From Erysipelotrichaceae bacterium (GTDB lineage: Bacteria > Bacillota_I > Bacilli_A > Erysipelotrichales > Erysipelotrichaceae), in contig JAJOHZ010000004.1 in NCBI GenBank assembly GCA_021209625.1, positions 1-44,590 on the forward strand: a DNA stretch of 44,590 nucleotides, read 5' to 3'. The translations under genes were made by a program, and so were the position numbers. Shown one piece after another: positions 9,177 through 18,491 of this stretch (positions are counted from its first letter, which is position 1; every line of letters starts with the position of its first letter). The notes under the pieces are model-generated. The model had not been told where the DNA came from. It made no database searches and saw only the letters and a list, made by a program, of their open reading frames with translations.

Positions 9177-9547
9177 TAATGAACACGCTCCATACTTCTT
9201 GAGGCAATGATATCCACATCAAGTCCACATACATTCTTAATAATCACTTCATTCATAGCAACAGGGGCAACCACTTCAACGTGTGCCAATGCTTTCATGA
9301 CTTCAAACATCTTCCCTTTAGGAATATCTGAAGAGGTAATCACAGGTAAGCGATCATACAATGCTCCCGAGATTTTCACAGTACTTGTTAACATGCGTGT
9401 AGGATTAGTCAATTCTTTACGAGCATAGACATCTCCACGATTACAAGAATTTCCTGTGACATTCAGAACTTGTCCTGCATCATCTAAATCAACTTCAAGA
9501 TGACAACTCATTGGACATACAATACATATCATTTCATGTTTCTTCAT
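9176..9547 (-). CDS. DUF1667 protein, third subunit of the anaerobic glycerol-3-P oxidation operon
   Basis: The start is ATG 9547 (MKKHEMICIVCPMSCHLEV), which overlaps the stop of the oxidoreductase (ATGA); the track's start at 9589 reads through that gene. Cys clusters CIVCPMSC and CNRGDVYA suggest metal or Fe-S binding. The gene order G3P dehydrogenase, FAD oxidoreductase, DUF1667 is standard in clostridia-type bacteria, and the protein probably helps transfer electrons from G3P oxidation. The precise acceptor is unknown. Confidence 0.8.
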   Translation of the reverse strand: MKKHEMICIVCPMSCHLEVDLDDAGQVLNVTGNSCNRGDVYARKELTNPTRMLTSTVKISGALYDRLPVITSSDIPKGKMFEVMKALAHVEVVAPVAMNEVIIKNVCGLDVDIIASRSMERVH

Positions 9548-10803
9548 GCGACGTCCTCCACAACTTCGATACTTAAGGATTGTTGACATAAAGCCACATC
9601 AGAGGCTTTAAGGATCACTTTCTCCATTTCAGCTGGAGCTAAGTGTTTTTTCTTAATCACACGTAAAACTTCATCATCTTTTTTAATGACTAGTTCCACA
9701 TTCTTATATTGCTTGCGCACTCTAAACATTAATTCAATCGTTTTATCTAAGTTAACAGGATGAATCATTTGAGGAACAATGTATCCAATCCCTTCTTTAG
9801 CAACTGTATGAATCACATTTCCTGTGTTGAGTTGATCATTAATGTATTTAGCTGCTGCAATTCCTGTCTTACGACCTTCTTCGGCCACAAAATCCACTAA
9901 ATCATGAACATGAAGAACATTACCACAAGCAAACACACCTTCAAGTGATGTTTGATAGGATTCATCCACTTTAGGACCACGTGTTTTTGGATCCATTTCA
10001 ATGTTGGCTTCTTCACTGAGTGCATTTTCAGGAATGAGACCAATCGAGAATAACACGGTATCCACATCAAAGGTTTTTTCCGTACCAACGATCGGTTGCA
10101 TTCTATCATCAACTTGCGCAATGGTAACCCCACTCACTCGATCCAATCCATCAATCTTAGTAATGGTATGGCTTAAGAAAAGTGGAATATCAAAATCTTC
10201 AAGACATTGTTTGATGTTACGAGGTAGTCCATTTGAATATGGCATGATTTCTGCCACACCCTTCACTTCAGCTCCTTCAAGGGTTAAGCGACGAGCCATG
10301 ATTAATCCAATGTCACCACTACCTAGAATGAAGATTTTCTTCCCTACCATGAACCCTTCCATGTTAAGGTAGCGTTGTGCAGTCCCTGCACTCCAAACAC
10401 CAGATGGGCGATAACCTGGAACAGCGATTGCTCCACGGGTACGTTCACGACAACCCATAGCTAAAATGATTGCCCCAGCTTTAATTAAGACATATCCTTC
10501 ATCTGGACTGACGTATTCAATGGTTTTATTGTCATTCATGTGAATGACCATAGCATTTAATTTATAAGTAATGTATTTTTGATGAACTAAGTTGACAAAA
10601 CGTTCTGCAAATCCTGGACCAGATAGTTCTTCTTTAAAAGTATGAACACCAAATCCATTATGAATGCATTGTTGGAGGATTCCTCCTAGTTCTTTATCTC
10701 TTTCAAGGATTAAAATGTCTCTAACCCCATTATCATAAGCACTAACGGCAGCAGCTAGTCCTGCACTTCCACCGCCAATGATGACTAAATCAAAGTGTTT
10801 CAT
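9544..10803 (-). CDS. NAD(P)/FAD-dependent oxidoreductase (GlpB-like role)
   Basis: 419 aa with an N-terminal FAD dinucleotide fold (LVIIGGGSAGLAAAVSAYDNG), a second NAD-type fold (KKIFILGSGDIGLIMARRL) and a late FAD motif (GVFACGNVLHVHDLVDFVAEEG). The C-terminus contains a conserved lysine-rich segment rather than the BFD cluster. It overlaps the dehydrogenase upstream and the DUF1667 gene downstream by 4 bases each. The likely role is passing electrons from the G3P dehydrogenase flavin to NAD or another carrier. Confidence 0.85.
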   Translation of the reverse strand: MKHFDLVIIGGGSAGLAAAVSAYDNGVRDILILERDKELGGILQQCIHNGFGVHTFKEELSGPGFAERFVNLVHQKYITYKLNAMVIHMNDNKTIEYVSPDEGYVLIKAGAIILAMGCRERTRGAIAVPGYRPSGVWSAGTAQRYLNMEGFMVGKKIFILGSGDIGLIMARRLTLEGAEVKGVAEIMPYSNGLPRNIKQCLEDFDIPLFLSHTITKIDGLDRVSGVTIAQVDDRMQPIVGTEKTFDVDTVLFSIGLIPENALSEEANIEMDPKTRGPKVDESYQTSLEGVFACGNVLHVHDLVDFVAEEGRKTGIAAAKYINDQLNTGNVIHTVAKEGIGYIVPQMIHPVNLDKTIELMFRVRKQYKNVELVIKKDDEVLRVIKKKHLAPAEMEKVILKASDVALCQQSLSIEVVEDVA

Positions 10804-12240
10804 GCAAGGTTCTCCTTTGTTTCTCCAACAAGTATCGTAGATTCATCCGAATCAAGTAAAACCTGGGTCGGTTTAATCTTGAGTTCGCGTGCTAAAATTG
10901 CAATGACACGTGGTTCACAGAAACCACCTTGGCATCGACCTGCACCTGCTCTTACACGACGTTTAACTGCTTTAACAGTTCGTGCACCCGCATTACGATG
11001 GATCACATCCACAATTTCACCTTCACTGACAAGTTCACAACGACAAATCATTTGACCAAACTTCGCATCTTTTTCATACATGTTTTGTTTTTCTTCAACA
11101 CTCATGCGGTTAAGAATAATCCAAGGACGACGAGGTGTTCTTGGTTCACTCTTTGGTTTAAGAGGAATCAACTCTGAAAGAATATTGGTCACATACTCAG
11201 CAATCGCTGGAGCAGAGGCAAGTCCTGGAGAATCAACACCAATTAAGTTAATGAAGTTTTTAACATCATTTGCTTCTTCAATCACAAAATCATAATCCAA
11301 ATGTGATGGACGAAGTCCTACATAAGTACGAATGATCGTGTGCATAGGAATATTTTTTAACTGTTTTAGCAACTTGCTCTTTCACATAAGCCAATGCATC
11401 CGCTGTGTTGTCTTTACCTTCTTTATCAGAAATGATGTCAGAGTTAGGACCAATTAAAATATTGTCATGGATGGTAGGAACAACTAAAACTCCTTTTCCT
11501 TTTTCAGATGGAAGTGGATAAATGGTTCTTGATACCACTGGTTTCACTGCACGGTCCAGTACATAGTATTCACCACGACGTGGTGTAATCTTGTAATGAG
11601 TTTGCTTAGACACCATGGCATAAATCTCATCAGAATAAACCCCTGCCGCATTAATGATGACTTTGGTTTGGAAGACAGCTTTTGGAGTTGTCACATCAAA
11701 ATAACCATCCTTACGATCAATATTAACTACTTTATGATTGAGGAATAGATGTAATCCATGATTAATGGCATCTTCAACAGCAGCAATGGTCACTTCCCAA
11801 GGAGAAACAATCCCTGTAGATGGTAAATCCAATGCTTCTACAACGGCATCACTCAAATTAGGCTCTAATGCAATAGCTTCCTCACGATTGATAAGTCGAC
11901 TTGGAACACCTCTTTCTTGCGCTTGATCATATAACTCTTTAAGTTTACTGCGCTCTTCATCATTCACGGCGACAACAAAAGCACCATTACGGATAAAGTC
12001 CACTTTCAATTCTTCACATAATCCTTCCCACAACTCATTACCGCGAACATTAAGTTTCGCTTTAAGTGTGCCTGTTTTTGGATCATGTCCAGAGTGGATA
12101 ATGGCACTGTTAGCAGCAGTGGCTTCATTAGCTACATCATTATCTTTTTCTAGCAACGCAACCTTAAGATCAAACTTAGATAAGCGTTGTGCTAATAGTC
12201 CACCATTAATCCCTGCGCCGATAATCACTACATCATACAT
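10800..12240 (-). pseudogene. glpA: Glycerol-3-phosphate dehydrogenase GlpA-like, one apparent frameshift
   Basis: The N-terminal half (track 11290-12240) has the FAD motif VVIIGAGINGGLLAQRLS and NSAIIHSGHDPKTGTLKAKLNV. The C-terminal half (track 10800-11372) has GVDSPGLASAPAIAEYV and a BFD-type [2Fe-2S] domain (ICRCELVSEGEI ... GRCQGGFCEPRV). Together they make a normal ~480-aa enzyme oxidising glycerol 3-phosphate to DHAP. The frames meet at A6 (plus-strand T6 at 11353-11358); removing one A restores KTVKNIPMHTIIRTYVGL. It is first of the operon with the FAD oxidoreductase, DUF1667 and spo0A genes. The RBS is AAGGAGG before ATG 12240. Confidence 0.88.
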
Positions 12241-12256
12241 GCGTGGTCCTCCTTAA

Positions 12257-12301
12257 ATAAAAAACACCAAAATAGAATCTGTGAAATTGCTACTCTGGTG
12301 T
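12257..12301 (-). promoter_or_regulatory. Leader terminator upstream of glpA, likely GlpP antitermination site
   Basis: On the minus strand ACACCAgAgTAG...CTATtTTGGTGT forms a hairpin followed by T6, ending ~15 bases before the glpA start. A terminator inside the 5' leader of a G3P dehydrogenase gene is exactly what B. subtilis GlpP relieves in the presence of G3P, and a glpP homologue lies just upstream. Confidence 0.65.
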
Positions 12302-12376
12302 CTCTTGTGTGTCTATTAACTTGTAACTACATTATAACGTATGACATATGTTCATGCAATGTCTTTTTTTCACATA

Positions 12377-12390
12377 TTTAAGCGTTTACA
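12377..12390 (-). promoter_or_regulatory. cre-like site upstream of the glpA operon
   Basis: TTTAAGCGTTTACA matches the CcpA consensus with one mismatch (second base). It is ~137 bases upstream of the glpA start. Confidence 0.5.
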
Positions 12391-12433
12391 TCGTCACATT
12401 TGTCACAAATAAAGACATTTTGTGACAAATTAT

Positions 12434-13034
12434 CTATTCGTGCATGGATTCGCATAAACACAAATCACTGACCGTAAATGCCATGCATCCTGCTTCAAGT
12501 CCTTGTAGTATGTCTTCTTTTGTTTTTAACAATCCCCCACCAATGAGTGGCATACTAATCTTAGATTTGATGTAAGGAATAATCTTGTAGGCAATGGCAG
12601 GCATCACTTCCACAATATCAGGTTGTGATTTTTGCAGTGTTTCTATGCCTCGCTCAATGGATTTACTGTCGATTAAAAACATGCGTTGAATCGCGATTTT
12701 TTTATTCTTCTTTGTGGTTTCAATGATTCGAGTCTTACTTGAAATCACTCCATCGGCTCTTAAACGCTGACATAAAAACTCAGCACCATGTTCATCACTG
12801 GAGATCCCATGTACCATATCAATATGTACCAATGCTAACTTATTATTATCGTGCAGTGTTTTAATCATATGTTCAAGCAATGAAATATGAATGTCTTGAA
12901 GAATACACACGATTAAATCTGACTCAATGAATTTCTCAAGTCGTTTCATGCTAGGGACAACAGGAACACAGATTTGTTTTTTTTAAGATGTCGATCATAG
13001 GTTGAATCTCTTTCATGTTGTCAACATTATACAT
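12434..13034 (-). pseudogene. glpP: GlpP glycerol-operon antiterminator, frameshifted at A8
   Basis: The track shows only residues after the shift (12434-12949). In another frame, ATG 13034 behind GGAAG encodes MYNVDNMKEIQPMIDILKK, and removing one A from the A8 run (plus-strand T8, 12977-12984) continues smoothly into QICVPVVPSMKRLEKF, giving ~200 aa like known GlpP. Family motifs are VHIDMVHGISSDEHGAEFL, IEVMPAI-type DIVEVMPAIAYKII, and PLIGGGLLKTKEDILQGLEAGC. GlpP binds G3P and antiterminates glp leader RNA. It follows the second dehydrogenase by 16 bases. Confidence 0.82.
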
Positions 13035-13050
13035 GATTTTCTTCCTTTCA

Positions 13051-14141
13051 TTAACGTCGATTTGCTAAAGCAGGCAAAATCATCGTGGTGGTAACATCCT
13101 TTGCAATCGCTGGTGCACTTGCAATGCCTGGAGATTCTATGCCTGCTAACGTAAAGAAGTTAGGAACATGAGGATGTTCTTGAATAATGAAATCATCTTG
13201 ATTGACTCGAGGTCTGAAACCAACAAAGCGTTCCACTTCTTTTTCATAAGGAATATTAGAAAGCAGATGATTCATTTTCACTTTTCATGTCTTCGATTGC
13301 TTCATCTTGAATGGGTTGAGGAATAAACGACTCAACATCCACCGCATTTGGACCAACTAAGCTTCTTCCACTGATGGTAGGTACATATAAAACACCTTTG
13401 CCTAAAGGAGACGGAACTGGATATATGATGCGTGAAGAAACTAATGGAAGATCTTCAGATAGGACAAGGTATTCTCCTTTTCGGTATTCAAGATTAAAGG
13501 ATGGTTCACCTAACAATGCTTCAATCTTATCCGCATACAACCCTGCACAATTAACCACCACTTTAGTTTGGTAAATACCACGATTGGTAGCAACTTCAAA
13601 ATGATCTCCTCTTGATTGAATAGAAACAATGCTTTCTTCAAAATGGGCCATACCCCCTTGTTCTACCCCTTTATTAACTGCTTGTGAAGCTAAGTGGGTT
13701 GGATCCACAATGGCTGTGGTTGGCATGTCCAATACTGCAATCACATTAGGATTAAGGTTTGGCTCTAACATCATAGCTTCATGCACACTGTAACGAACAA
13801 CTGGTATCGATCGCTCTTTAGACTCGTTGTTCTAAAACATCCAAATGCTTACATTCTTCTTCATTTTTTGCTACCACAAAAGCCCCTATACGTTTGAATG
13901 GTGTTTCTAATTCTTTCGCATAGTCTTCATACATGGCTTGTCCCATAAGATTATACTTAGCTTTAAGGGTATTAGAGAGTGGATCGACCCCGCTATGGAC
14001 TATGGCACTATTGTGCCCACTGACTTCTAAACCAGGCTTATGATTCTTCTCAAATAGATGGACGTTTCTACTCTGTTTAGTACATTCATAAAAAACAGTG
14101 CTGCCAATGATACCAGCACCGATCACGATAATATCGATCAT
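13051..14141 (-). pseudogene. Second G3P-dehydrogenase/LhgO-like FAD oxidase, two apparent frameshifts
   Basis: Three track pieces (13818-14258, 13256-13786, 13051-13281) tile one FAD-dependent oxidoreductase of ~363 aa. The start is ATG 14141 (MIDIIVIGAGIIGSTVFYEC) behind GGAGG. Motifs include NSAIVHSGVDPLSNTLKAKYNL, MLEPNLNPNVIAVLDMPTTAIVDP and AGIESPGIASAPAIAKDV. Unlike the first copy it lacks the BFD cluster domain, so it resembles the short GlpO/LhgO type. One shift is near 13818-13835 and one at an A4 run (13282-13285). Two shifts make real decay plausible, though base errors explain it equally well. It is cotranscribed with glpP. Confidence 0.8.
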
Positions 14142-14238
14142 GATTGATCCTCCTTCCAATGACAAAAAACGCTTCAGAAGGGTTTTCTCTTGCTCTCTAC
14201 CCAAGATTAACTTTGATTTCATTGTACATGAGGATGAA

Positions 14239-14252
14239 TGTAAGCGCAACCA
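14239..14252 (-). promoter_or_regulatory. cre-like site upstream of the second dehydrogenase-glpP unit
   Basis: TGTAAGCGCAACCA matches the CcpA consensus TGWAAGCGYTWNCA with one mismatch, ~100 bases before the ATG at 14141. Confidence 0.5.
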
Positions 14253-14299
14253 AACCACTCAAACTTGTGAAAGAAATTAAAAGGTTCACGTTTTATAAT

Positions 14300-14329
14300 T
14301 AAAAAAGTAATCCAAGGATTACTTTTTAA
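14300..14329. terminator. Terminator downstream of mscL
   Basis: TAAAAAAGTAATCC and GGATTACTTTTTA form a nearly perfect hairpin with loop AA; T-rich tail on the minus strand. It includes the mscL stop codon. Confidence 0.8.
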
Positions 14330-14711
14330 GTGAAGCTGCAATGTCTCTGAGAAGTAAAACTTCCTCTGTTGGTTGAGGAGGAGCACTTGGTGCTACTGCT
14401 TCCTTCTTCTTTAATGAGTTCATCATCTTAATAATCAAGAATAAGACTAAACCAACAAGTACAAAATCGATGATGCTTTGTAAGAATGACCCAAGTAAGA
14501 CAGCTACTTCAGGGGTAGTTTCATTGCCTTCAACTAGCACATATTTTACTGTTGATAAATCCACTTGGCCCATCACTAATCCAAGTAAAGGCATAATCAC
14601 ATCATTAACAAGTGATCCCACAATGCGACCCATGGCACCCCCAATAATCACCCCAACCGCTAAATCAAAGACGTTTCCTCTTAGAATAAATGCTTTGAAT
14701 TCTTTAATCAT
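14319..14711 (-). CDS. mscL: Large-conductance mechanosensitive channel MscL
   Basis: The start is ATG 14711 (MIKEFKAFILRGNVFDLAVGVIIGGAMGRIVGSLVNDVIMPLLG), with GGAGAAG ten bases upstream; the track's 21-residue extension is not part of the family. TM1 is the DLAVGVIIGGAMGRIV segment, TM2 is FVLVGLVLFLIIKMMN, and a C-terminal charged helix (EEVLLLRDIAASL) follows. Length ~130 aa is typical. It acts as a pentameric pressure-release pore in the membrane. It stands as a single gene between terminators. Confidence 0.95.
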   Translation of the reverse strand: MIKEFKAFILRGNVFDLAVGVIIGGAMGRIVGSLVNDVIMPLLGLVMGQVDLSTVKYVLVEGNETTPEVAVLLGSFLQSIIDFVLVGLVLFLIIKMMNSLKKKEAVAPSAPPQPTEEVLLLRDIAASLKK

Positions 14712-14752
14712 AGGTTTCTTCTCCTTATTTACTACTATTATACCATGTCCAA

Positions 14753-14778
14753 TAAAAAATGGAGTTTCCTCCATTTTA
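14753..14778. terminator. Terminator downstream of the first NCS2 permease
   Basis: ATGGAG-tttc-CTCCAT with A6 on the left (T6 on the minus strand) lies ~10 bases past the permease stop. Confidence 0.7.
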
Positions 14779-14784
14779 TTTCAA

Positions 14785-16302
14785 TTAAGCTGTAACTTGT
14801 TCTTCTTTAGGATCCTTAAGATAGTTCATCACCACAAACACTAAAGCCATCACCAAATAGCCTAATGCAACTTCAGGAGCAGCACCTACTTTGATTTCTA
14901 CCGCATGGACAAATCCAAAGAAGGCTAAACCACCTGTGATGAGTGAATACACGGCTGCTCTCATGAATTTGCGATCAATGACGTAAATCGCAATGGAACA
15001 GATAAGCATACCCACTAAGATATCTCCACCTGCTAGACGTTCCCATCCCAACAGTGGAACCCCACTCGCTTCTAAGGCAGCATAATCTTTCACTGCACCT
15101 AAAGCTCCAATGGTTGAATTGATCTTTAAGACCACAAATCCCGCAATGAGTGGAAGGAAGGATAAAGCAACGGCAGGCATATGACGTTTCTCAGTAACCG
15201 AGAAAGCTTGAGCAGTAATAACCATACCGATATACACTAAGATAGGAAGCAATGCAACAAGTGGTATTACACTTAGAATCAATTGCATTAAACCAGTAAA
15301 GGCTAAGACCAAGACCGCAACACCAGTCACCCATGAGTAACCAATACGTGCGCCTGTGCTCTTCCATCCTGGGTGTCCAATATAAATGATGGTAGGGAAT
15401 GGTGAACCTAACACCGCACCAATCATAGTTAATACACCAGGAATCAACATAGCACGAGTGATATTGTAATGCTCTCCCGCCGCAGCTGCAGATTCTAGGT
15501 TGTCTAAGGACTCTAAGAAATCATAAATCGCAAGTGGAATGGCAGCCGGTAAGAATGGAGCAATGGTCGCAAACCCTGAAACCATTAAATCACCAAAGAA
15601 ACCAGGGAAAGCTAATCCAAAACTTGAAATGGAATCACTCACACTTTGTGGATTCATGTATCCCGTTAACCATGCAAGGATAGTTCCCACTAAAATCGCA
15701 AATGCACCAGCAGGAATTTGAAATGGCATTTTCTTAAGGGCTAACCAACCCACTAAGATGATCGCAAATGAGAGTAAACCAATGTAAGGCGTTGTAAAGA
15801 CAGAACCAATTGGATTCATCGCGATGTAAGTGATCGCAAGTCCGGCTAAGGAACCTAACATCGCACTGCGAGGAATATACTTATTAATCCAAGGTCCAAT
15901 CACCGCCCCAATGGTCATGATGATCCCTTGAACCATGTTCCAGGCTAAACCAGTTCCTAACGCAACCATCCAATCTTGAGTTGCACCATATACCACCGCA
16001 ATCACCCCAAAGGCTACCGCAAAGTAGTGAGGAACACTGAGGCCATATGGCATAGCAGTGACTTCCATGTTGTTGGTTTTAATCGATAAACGTTTGGCTT
16101 GAATCGCAAGTAGGATACCACCAAACCCTACGATCACCGCTGTGGCAGGAACCACATTGCCAAACACGATATTGTTTGGCATACCAATCACTAGCAGCAA
16201 TCCAATTGCGGCTAAGAAATTGGTTAAGACGTTAGAAAATAATCCGAAGAAACCATTAAGGTCTCCCTTGACCCACCACTTTGCTCCTAATTTATAGTTC
16301 AT
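14785..16302 (-). CDS. NCS2/AzgA-like permease, copy 1
   Basis: 505 aa with ~12-14 TM helices, in the xanthine/uracil permease superfamily and closest in layout to AzgA-type (GHPGWKSTGARIGYSW; LESLDNLESAAAAGEHYN near TM8). It begins with the conserved WWVKGDLNGFFGLFSNVLTNF. The second copy, 16972-18477, shares the same start, the GHPGW..AGARIGYS and SAAAAG.EYN motifs and the same length. Substrates of this subgroup are not established; the neighbourhood suggests a purine-ring breakdown product or other ureide/amide. It follows the amidohydrolase gene by 13 bases. Confidence 0.8.
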   Translation of the reverse strand: MNYKLGAKWWVKGDLNGFFGLFSNVLTNFLAAIGLLLVIGMPNNIVFGNVVPATAVIVGFGGILLAIQAKRLSIKTNNMEVTAMPYGLSVPHYFAVAFGVIAVVYGATQDWMVALGTGLAWNMVQGIIMTIGAVIGPWINKYIPRSAMLGSLAGLAITYIAMNPIGSVFTTPYIGLLSFAIILVGWLALKKMPFQIPAGAFAILVGTILAWLTGYMNPQSVSDSISSFGLAFPGFFGDLMVSGFATIAPFLPAAIPLAIYDFLESLDNLESAAAAGEHYNITRAMLIPGVLTMIGAVLGSPFPTIIYIGHPGWKSTGARIGYSWVTGVAVLVLAFTGLMQLILSVIPLVALLPILVYIGMVITAQAFSVTEKRHMPAVALSFLPLIAGFVVLKINSTIGALGAVKDYAALEASGVPLLGWERLAGGDILVGMLICSIAIYVIDRKFMRAAVYSLITGGLAFFGFVHAVEIKVGAAPEVALGYLVMALVFVVMNYLKDPKEEQVTA

Positions 16303-16315
16303 TGTTCTTTCCTCT

Positions 16316-16975
16316 TTATTTTAATACCTTAAGTAAATGATCTGAGGTGGTGGTCCAACCAAAGATACCACCTTGTTGATTAATCATACGAATCGCTGCT
16401 TCTTGATCTGCTGGATCAAAAGCGGCTGTTCCATCTTCCATCATGAGGCATTCATACCCACGATCATTGGCTTCACGAATGGTGGTATGAACACATACAT
16501 GCGTGGTGACTCCACACACAATTAAGCTTTCAATGCCTTTGTTTTGAAGAATCAGTTCTAAATCAGTTTTGTAAAATGAGCCCTTCCCTGGTTTATCAAT
16601 CACAGGTTCTCCTACTAAAGGTTTGAGTTCTTCCACAATGTCATGACCCACTTCACCACGTATCAGAATACGTCCCATTGGTCCATCTTCTCCAATGGCT
16701 TTAGAACGGCGAAGTTTAGAAGGTGGACAATCACTCATATCAGCACGATGTCCTTCACGAGTATGAATCACAAACATACCTTTGGCTCTTGCGGCTTCCA
16801 AAATCGTTTTCACCGTTGGGATAATGCTCATGGTTGGAGTCACATCATTGCCTAAGGCTTCTCCAAATCCACCACGAGCACAGAAATCACGTTGCATATC
16901 AATGATTAATAAAGCCGTTTTTTCTAAATCAAAATCAAAAGCAAATGGTTTCGCATCTACGACAAATTTTCTCAT
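16316..16975 (-). CDS. Isochorismatase-like cysteine hydrolase, biuret-hydrolase-like
   Basis: A 219-aa amidase of the isochorismatase-like family with the full triad: Asp in LLIIDMQRDFCARGGFG, Lys in DKPGKGSFYKTDLE and Cys in GVTTHVCVHTTIREANDRGYECLMMED. The extra motifs HTREGHRADMSD and GRILIRGEVGHDIVEEL are the ones I associate with biuret hydrolase and related ureide amidohydrolases rather than nicotinamidase. It would release NH3 from a small amide such as a biuret-, oxamate- or N-carbamoyl-type compound; the substrate is an inference. Its ATG overlaps the stop of NCS2 copy 2 (ATGA), so it is coupled to transport. Confidence 0.82.
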   Translation of the reverse strand: MRKFVVDAKPFAFDFDLEKTALLIIDMQRDFCARGGFGEALGNDVTPTMSIIPTVKTILEAARAKGMFVIHTREGHRADMSDCPPSKLRRSKAIGEDGPMGRILIRGEVGHDIVEELKPLVGEPVIDKPGKGSFYKTDLELILQNKGIESLIVCGVTTHVCVHTTIREANDRGYECLMMEDGTAAFDPADQEAAIRMINQQGGIFGWTTTSDHLLKVLK

Positions 16976-18477
16976 CCAAATTTCTCCTTTTTACTTGTTA
17001 CTAGATCATATAAATACAATATCACACCGACACCTAAATACCCTAAACTCATTGAAGGATGCATGTTAAGTCCCACTCCTGCACTGTGAATGATGCCAAA
17101 GAAAGAGAGTATTCCGGCTAAGAATGCCGTGATACTGGCCGCTTTGAAGCGTTGATCAATGATAAAGACGGTTAAGCTACCTAACACCATCCCTACAATG
17201 ATTGCTCCTTGTCCTAACACAAACATGCCTTCATAGTTGAGTCCATTGATGTTAAGGAGTTGATACCCCACATCTAGTGCACTCGTATTGGCACTGCTTA
17301 AAGCAATATCAACCGCATTACGTGTCCAATCCGCTAAGGAAGGAACAATTGCCATCACCACAGCAGGCGCATATTTATGCTCGTTTGCACTGAAAGCTTG
17401 AGAGGTAATGACTAAACCAATGTAGAGAAGAATAGGAAGTACCCCAACGACAGGAATAATGTTCAGTAAAACTGAAATGATTCCGAGTGAAGTGAGCACC
17501 AATACTCCAAATCCTGACGCAACTGAATATCCAATTCTTGCACCTGCTTCTTTCCAACCCGGGTGTCCAATGAAGATTGCGGTCGGAAATGGGCTTCCAA
17601 AGAAACTGCCTAAGATCGACGTTAACCCATCTGCAATCATGGCTTCCTTAGTGTTGTATTCATCTCCTGCAGCTGCAGCACTTTCACAGTTATCAATGGT
17701 TTCTATGAAATTATAGATACCTAATGGAATAGCTGCAATCAAGAATGGGGCTGCGCTACTGAAACCATCCACCCATCTCATGAATGAAGGAACTGGAAGT
17801 GAAAACGCTAATCCATCAAATGAGGCTATCAAGACATCCAGTTGCATGACTCCGGTGCTCCATCCTAAGATGACAGCCACAAGAATCGCAACCAGTCCTG
17901 TAGGAACATTGAAGGGCATTTTAACTTTTCCAATGAATCCCAATAAGACAATCGCAAGTGAAACCAGCCCAATGTAAGGTAAGGCAAAGATACTGAAGGC
18001 GGGATTAAGCGCAATGAAGGTTAAGGACACCCCAGCTAAGGATCCCAACATGGCTGCTCTTGGAATCCATTGACGCATCTTAGCTCCAATAAGTGATCCA
18101 GCCAATTCAATCACTCCCTCAGCAAGTGACCAAACAAGTCCTGCTGACCATGCTAAAGTAGCGTTACCTGTACTCCAATAAACAGGACCTATGATTAAAA
18201 ATACAATGAGGAACATGTGAGGAACACTGGTTCCTGAAGGAAGCGCTGTCACATCATCACGACCTGTTTTCTTAGCAAGAGCCATGGCCATTTTTGTATA
18301 ATATGCACTAGCTAAGAAAATCGACAATCCAACAGCAGGAAGAATACGACCATACACAAGATCAAAAGGTAAACCAACAACAACCGAGAGCAAACTAGCC
18401 ATGACTAAAAGGTTAGTTAGATTGTTACTAAACAAGCCAAAGAAACCATTCCAGTCACTTTTTACCCAGATTTTCAT
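16972..18477 (-). CDS. NCS2/AzgA-like permease, copy 2
   Basis: About 501 aa from ATG 18477 (MKIWVKSDWNGFFGLFSNNLTNLLV) with TAGGAGGAG just upstream; the track's MIGGD extension lies in the RBS. It is a paralogue of copy 1 with the same helical layout, ENCESAAAAGDEYN-type segment (DNCESAAAAGDEYN) and GHPGWKEAGARIGYS. It is first gene of a three-gene operon (permease, amidohydrolase, permease), divergent from pucR. Two permeases around one hydrolase suggest uptake of two related compounds, or substrate/product exchange. Confidence 0.8.
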   Translation of the reverse strand: MKIWVKSDWNGFFGLFSNNLTNLLVMASLLSVVVGLPFDLVYGRILPAVGLSIFLASAYYTKMAMALAKKTGRDDVTALPSGTSVPHMFLIVFLIIGPVYWSTGNATLAWSAGLVWSLAEGVIELAGSLIGAKMRQWIPRAAMLGSLAGVSLTFIALNPAFSIFALPYIGLVSLAIVLLGFIGKVKMPFNVPTGLVAILVAVILGWSTGVMQLDVLIASFDGLAFSLPVPSFMRWVDGFSSAAPFLIAAIPLGIYNFIETIDNCESAAAAGDEYNTKEAMIADGLTSILGSFFGSPFPTAIFIGHPGWKEAGARIGYSVASGFGVLVLTSLGIISVLLNIIPVVGVLPILLYIGLVITSQAFSANEHKYAPAVVMAIVPSLADWTRNAVDIALSSANTSALDVGYQLLNINGLNYEGMFVLGQGAIIVGMVLGSLTVFIIDQRFKAASITAFLAGILSFFGIIHSAGVGLNMHPSMSLGYLGVGVILYLYDLVTSKKEKFG

Positions 18478-18491
18478 GTCTCCTCCTATCA

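Noticed and set aside
14160-14200. Leader terminator before the second G3P dehydrogenase
   Set aside because: A TTTTTT run follows CTTCTGAAG on the minus strand, but the stem cannot form with a usable loop, so it is not reported as an antitermination site.
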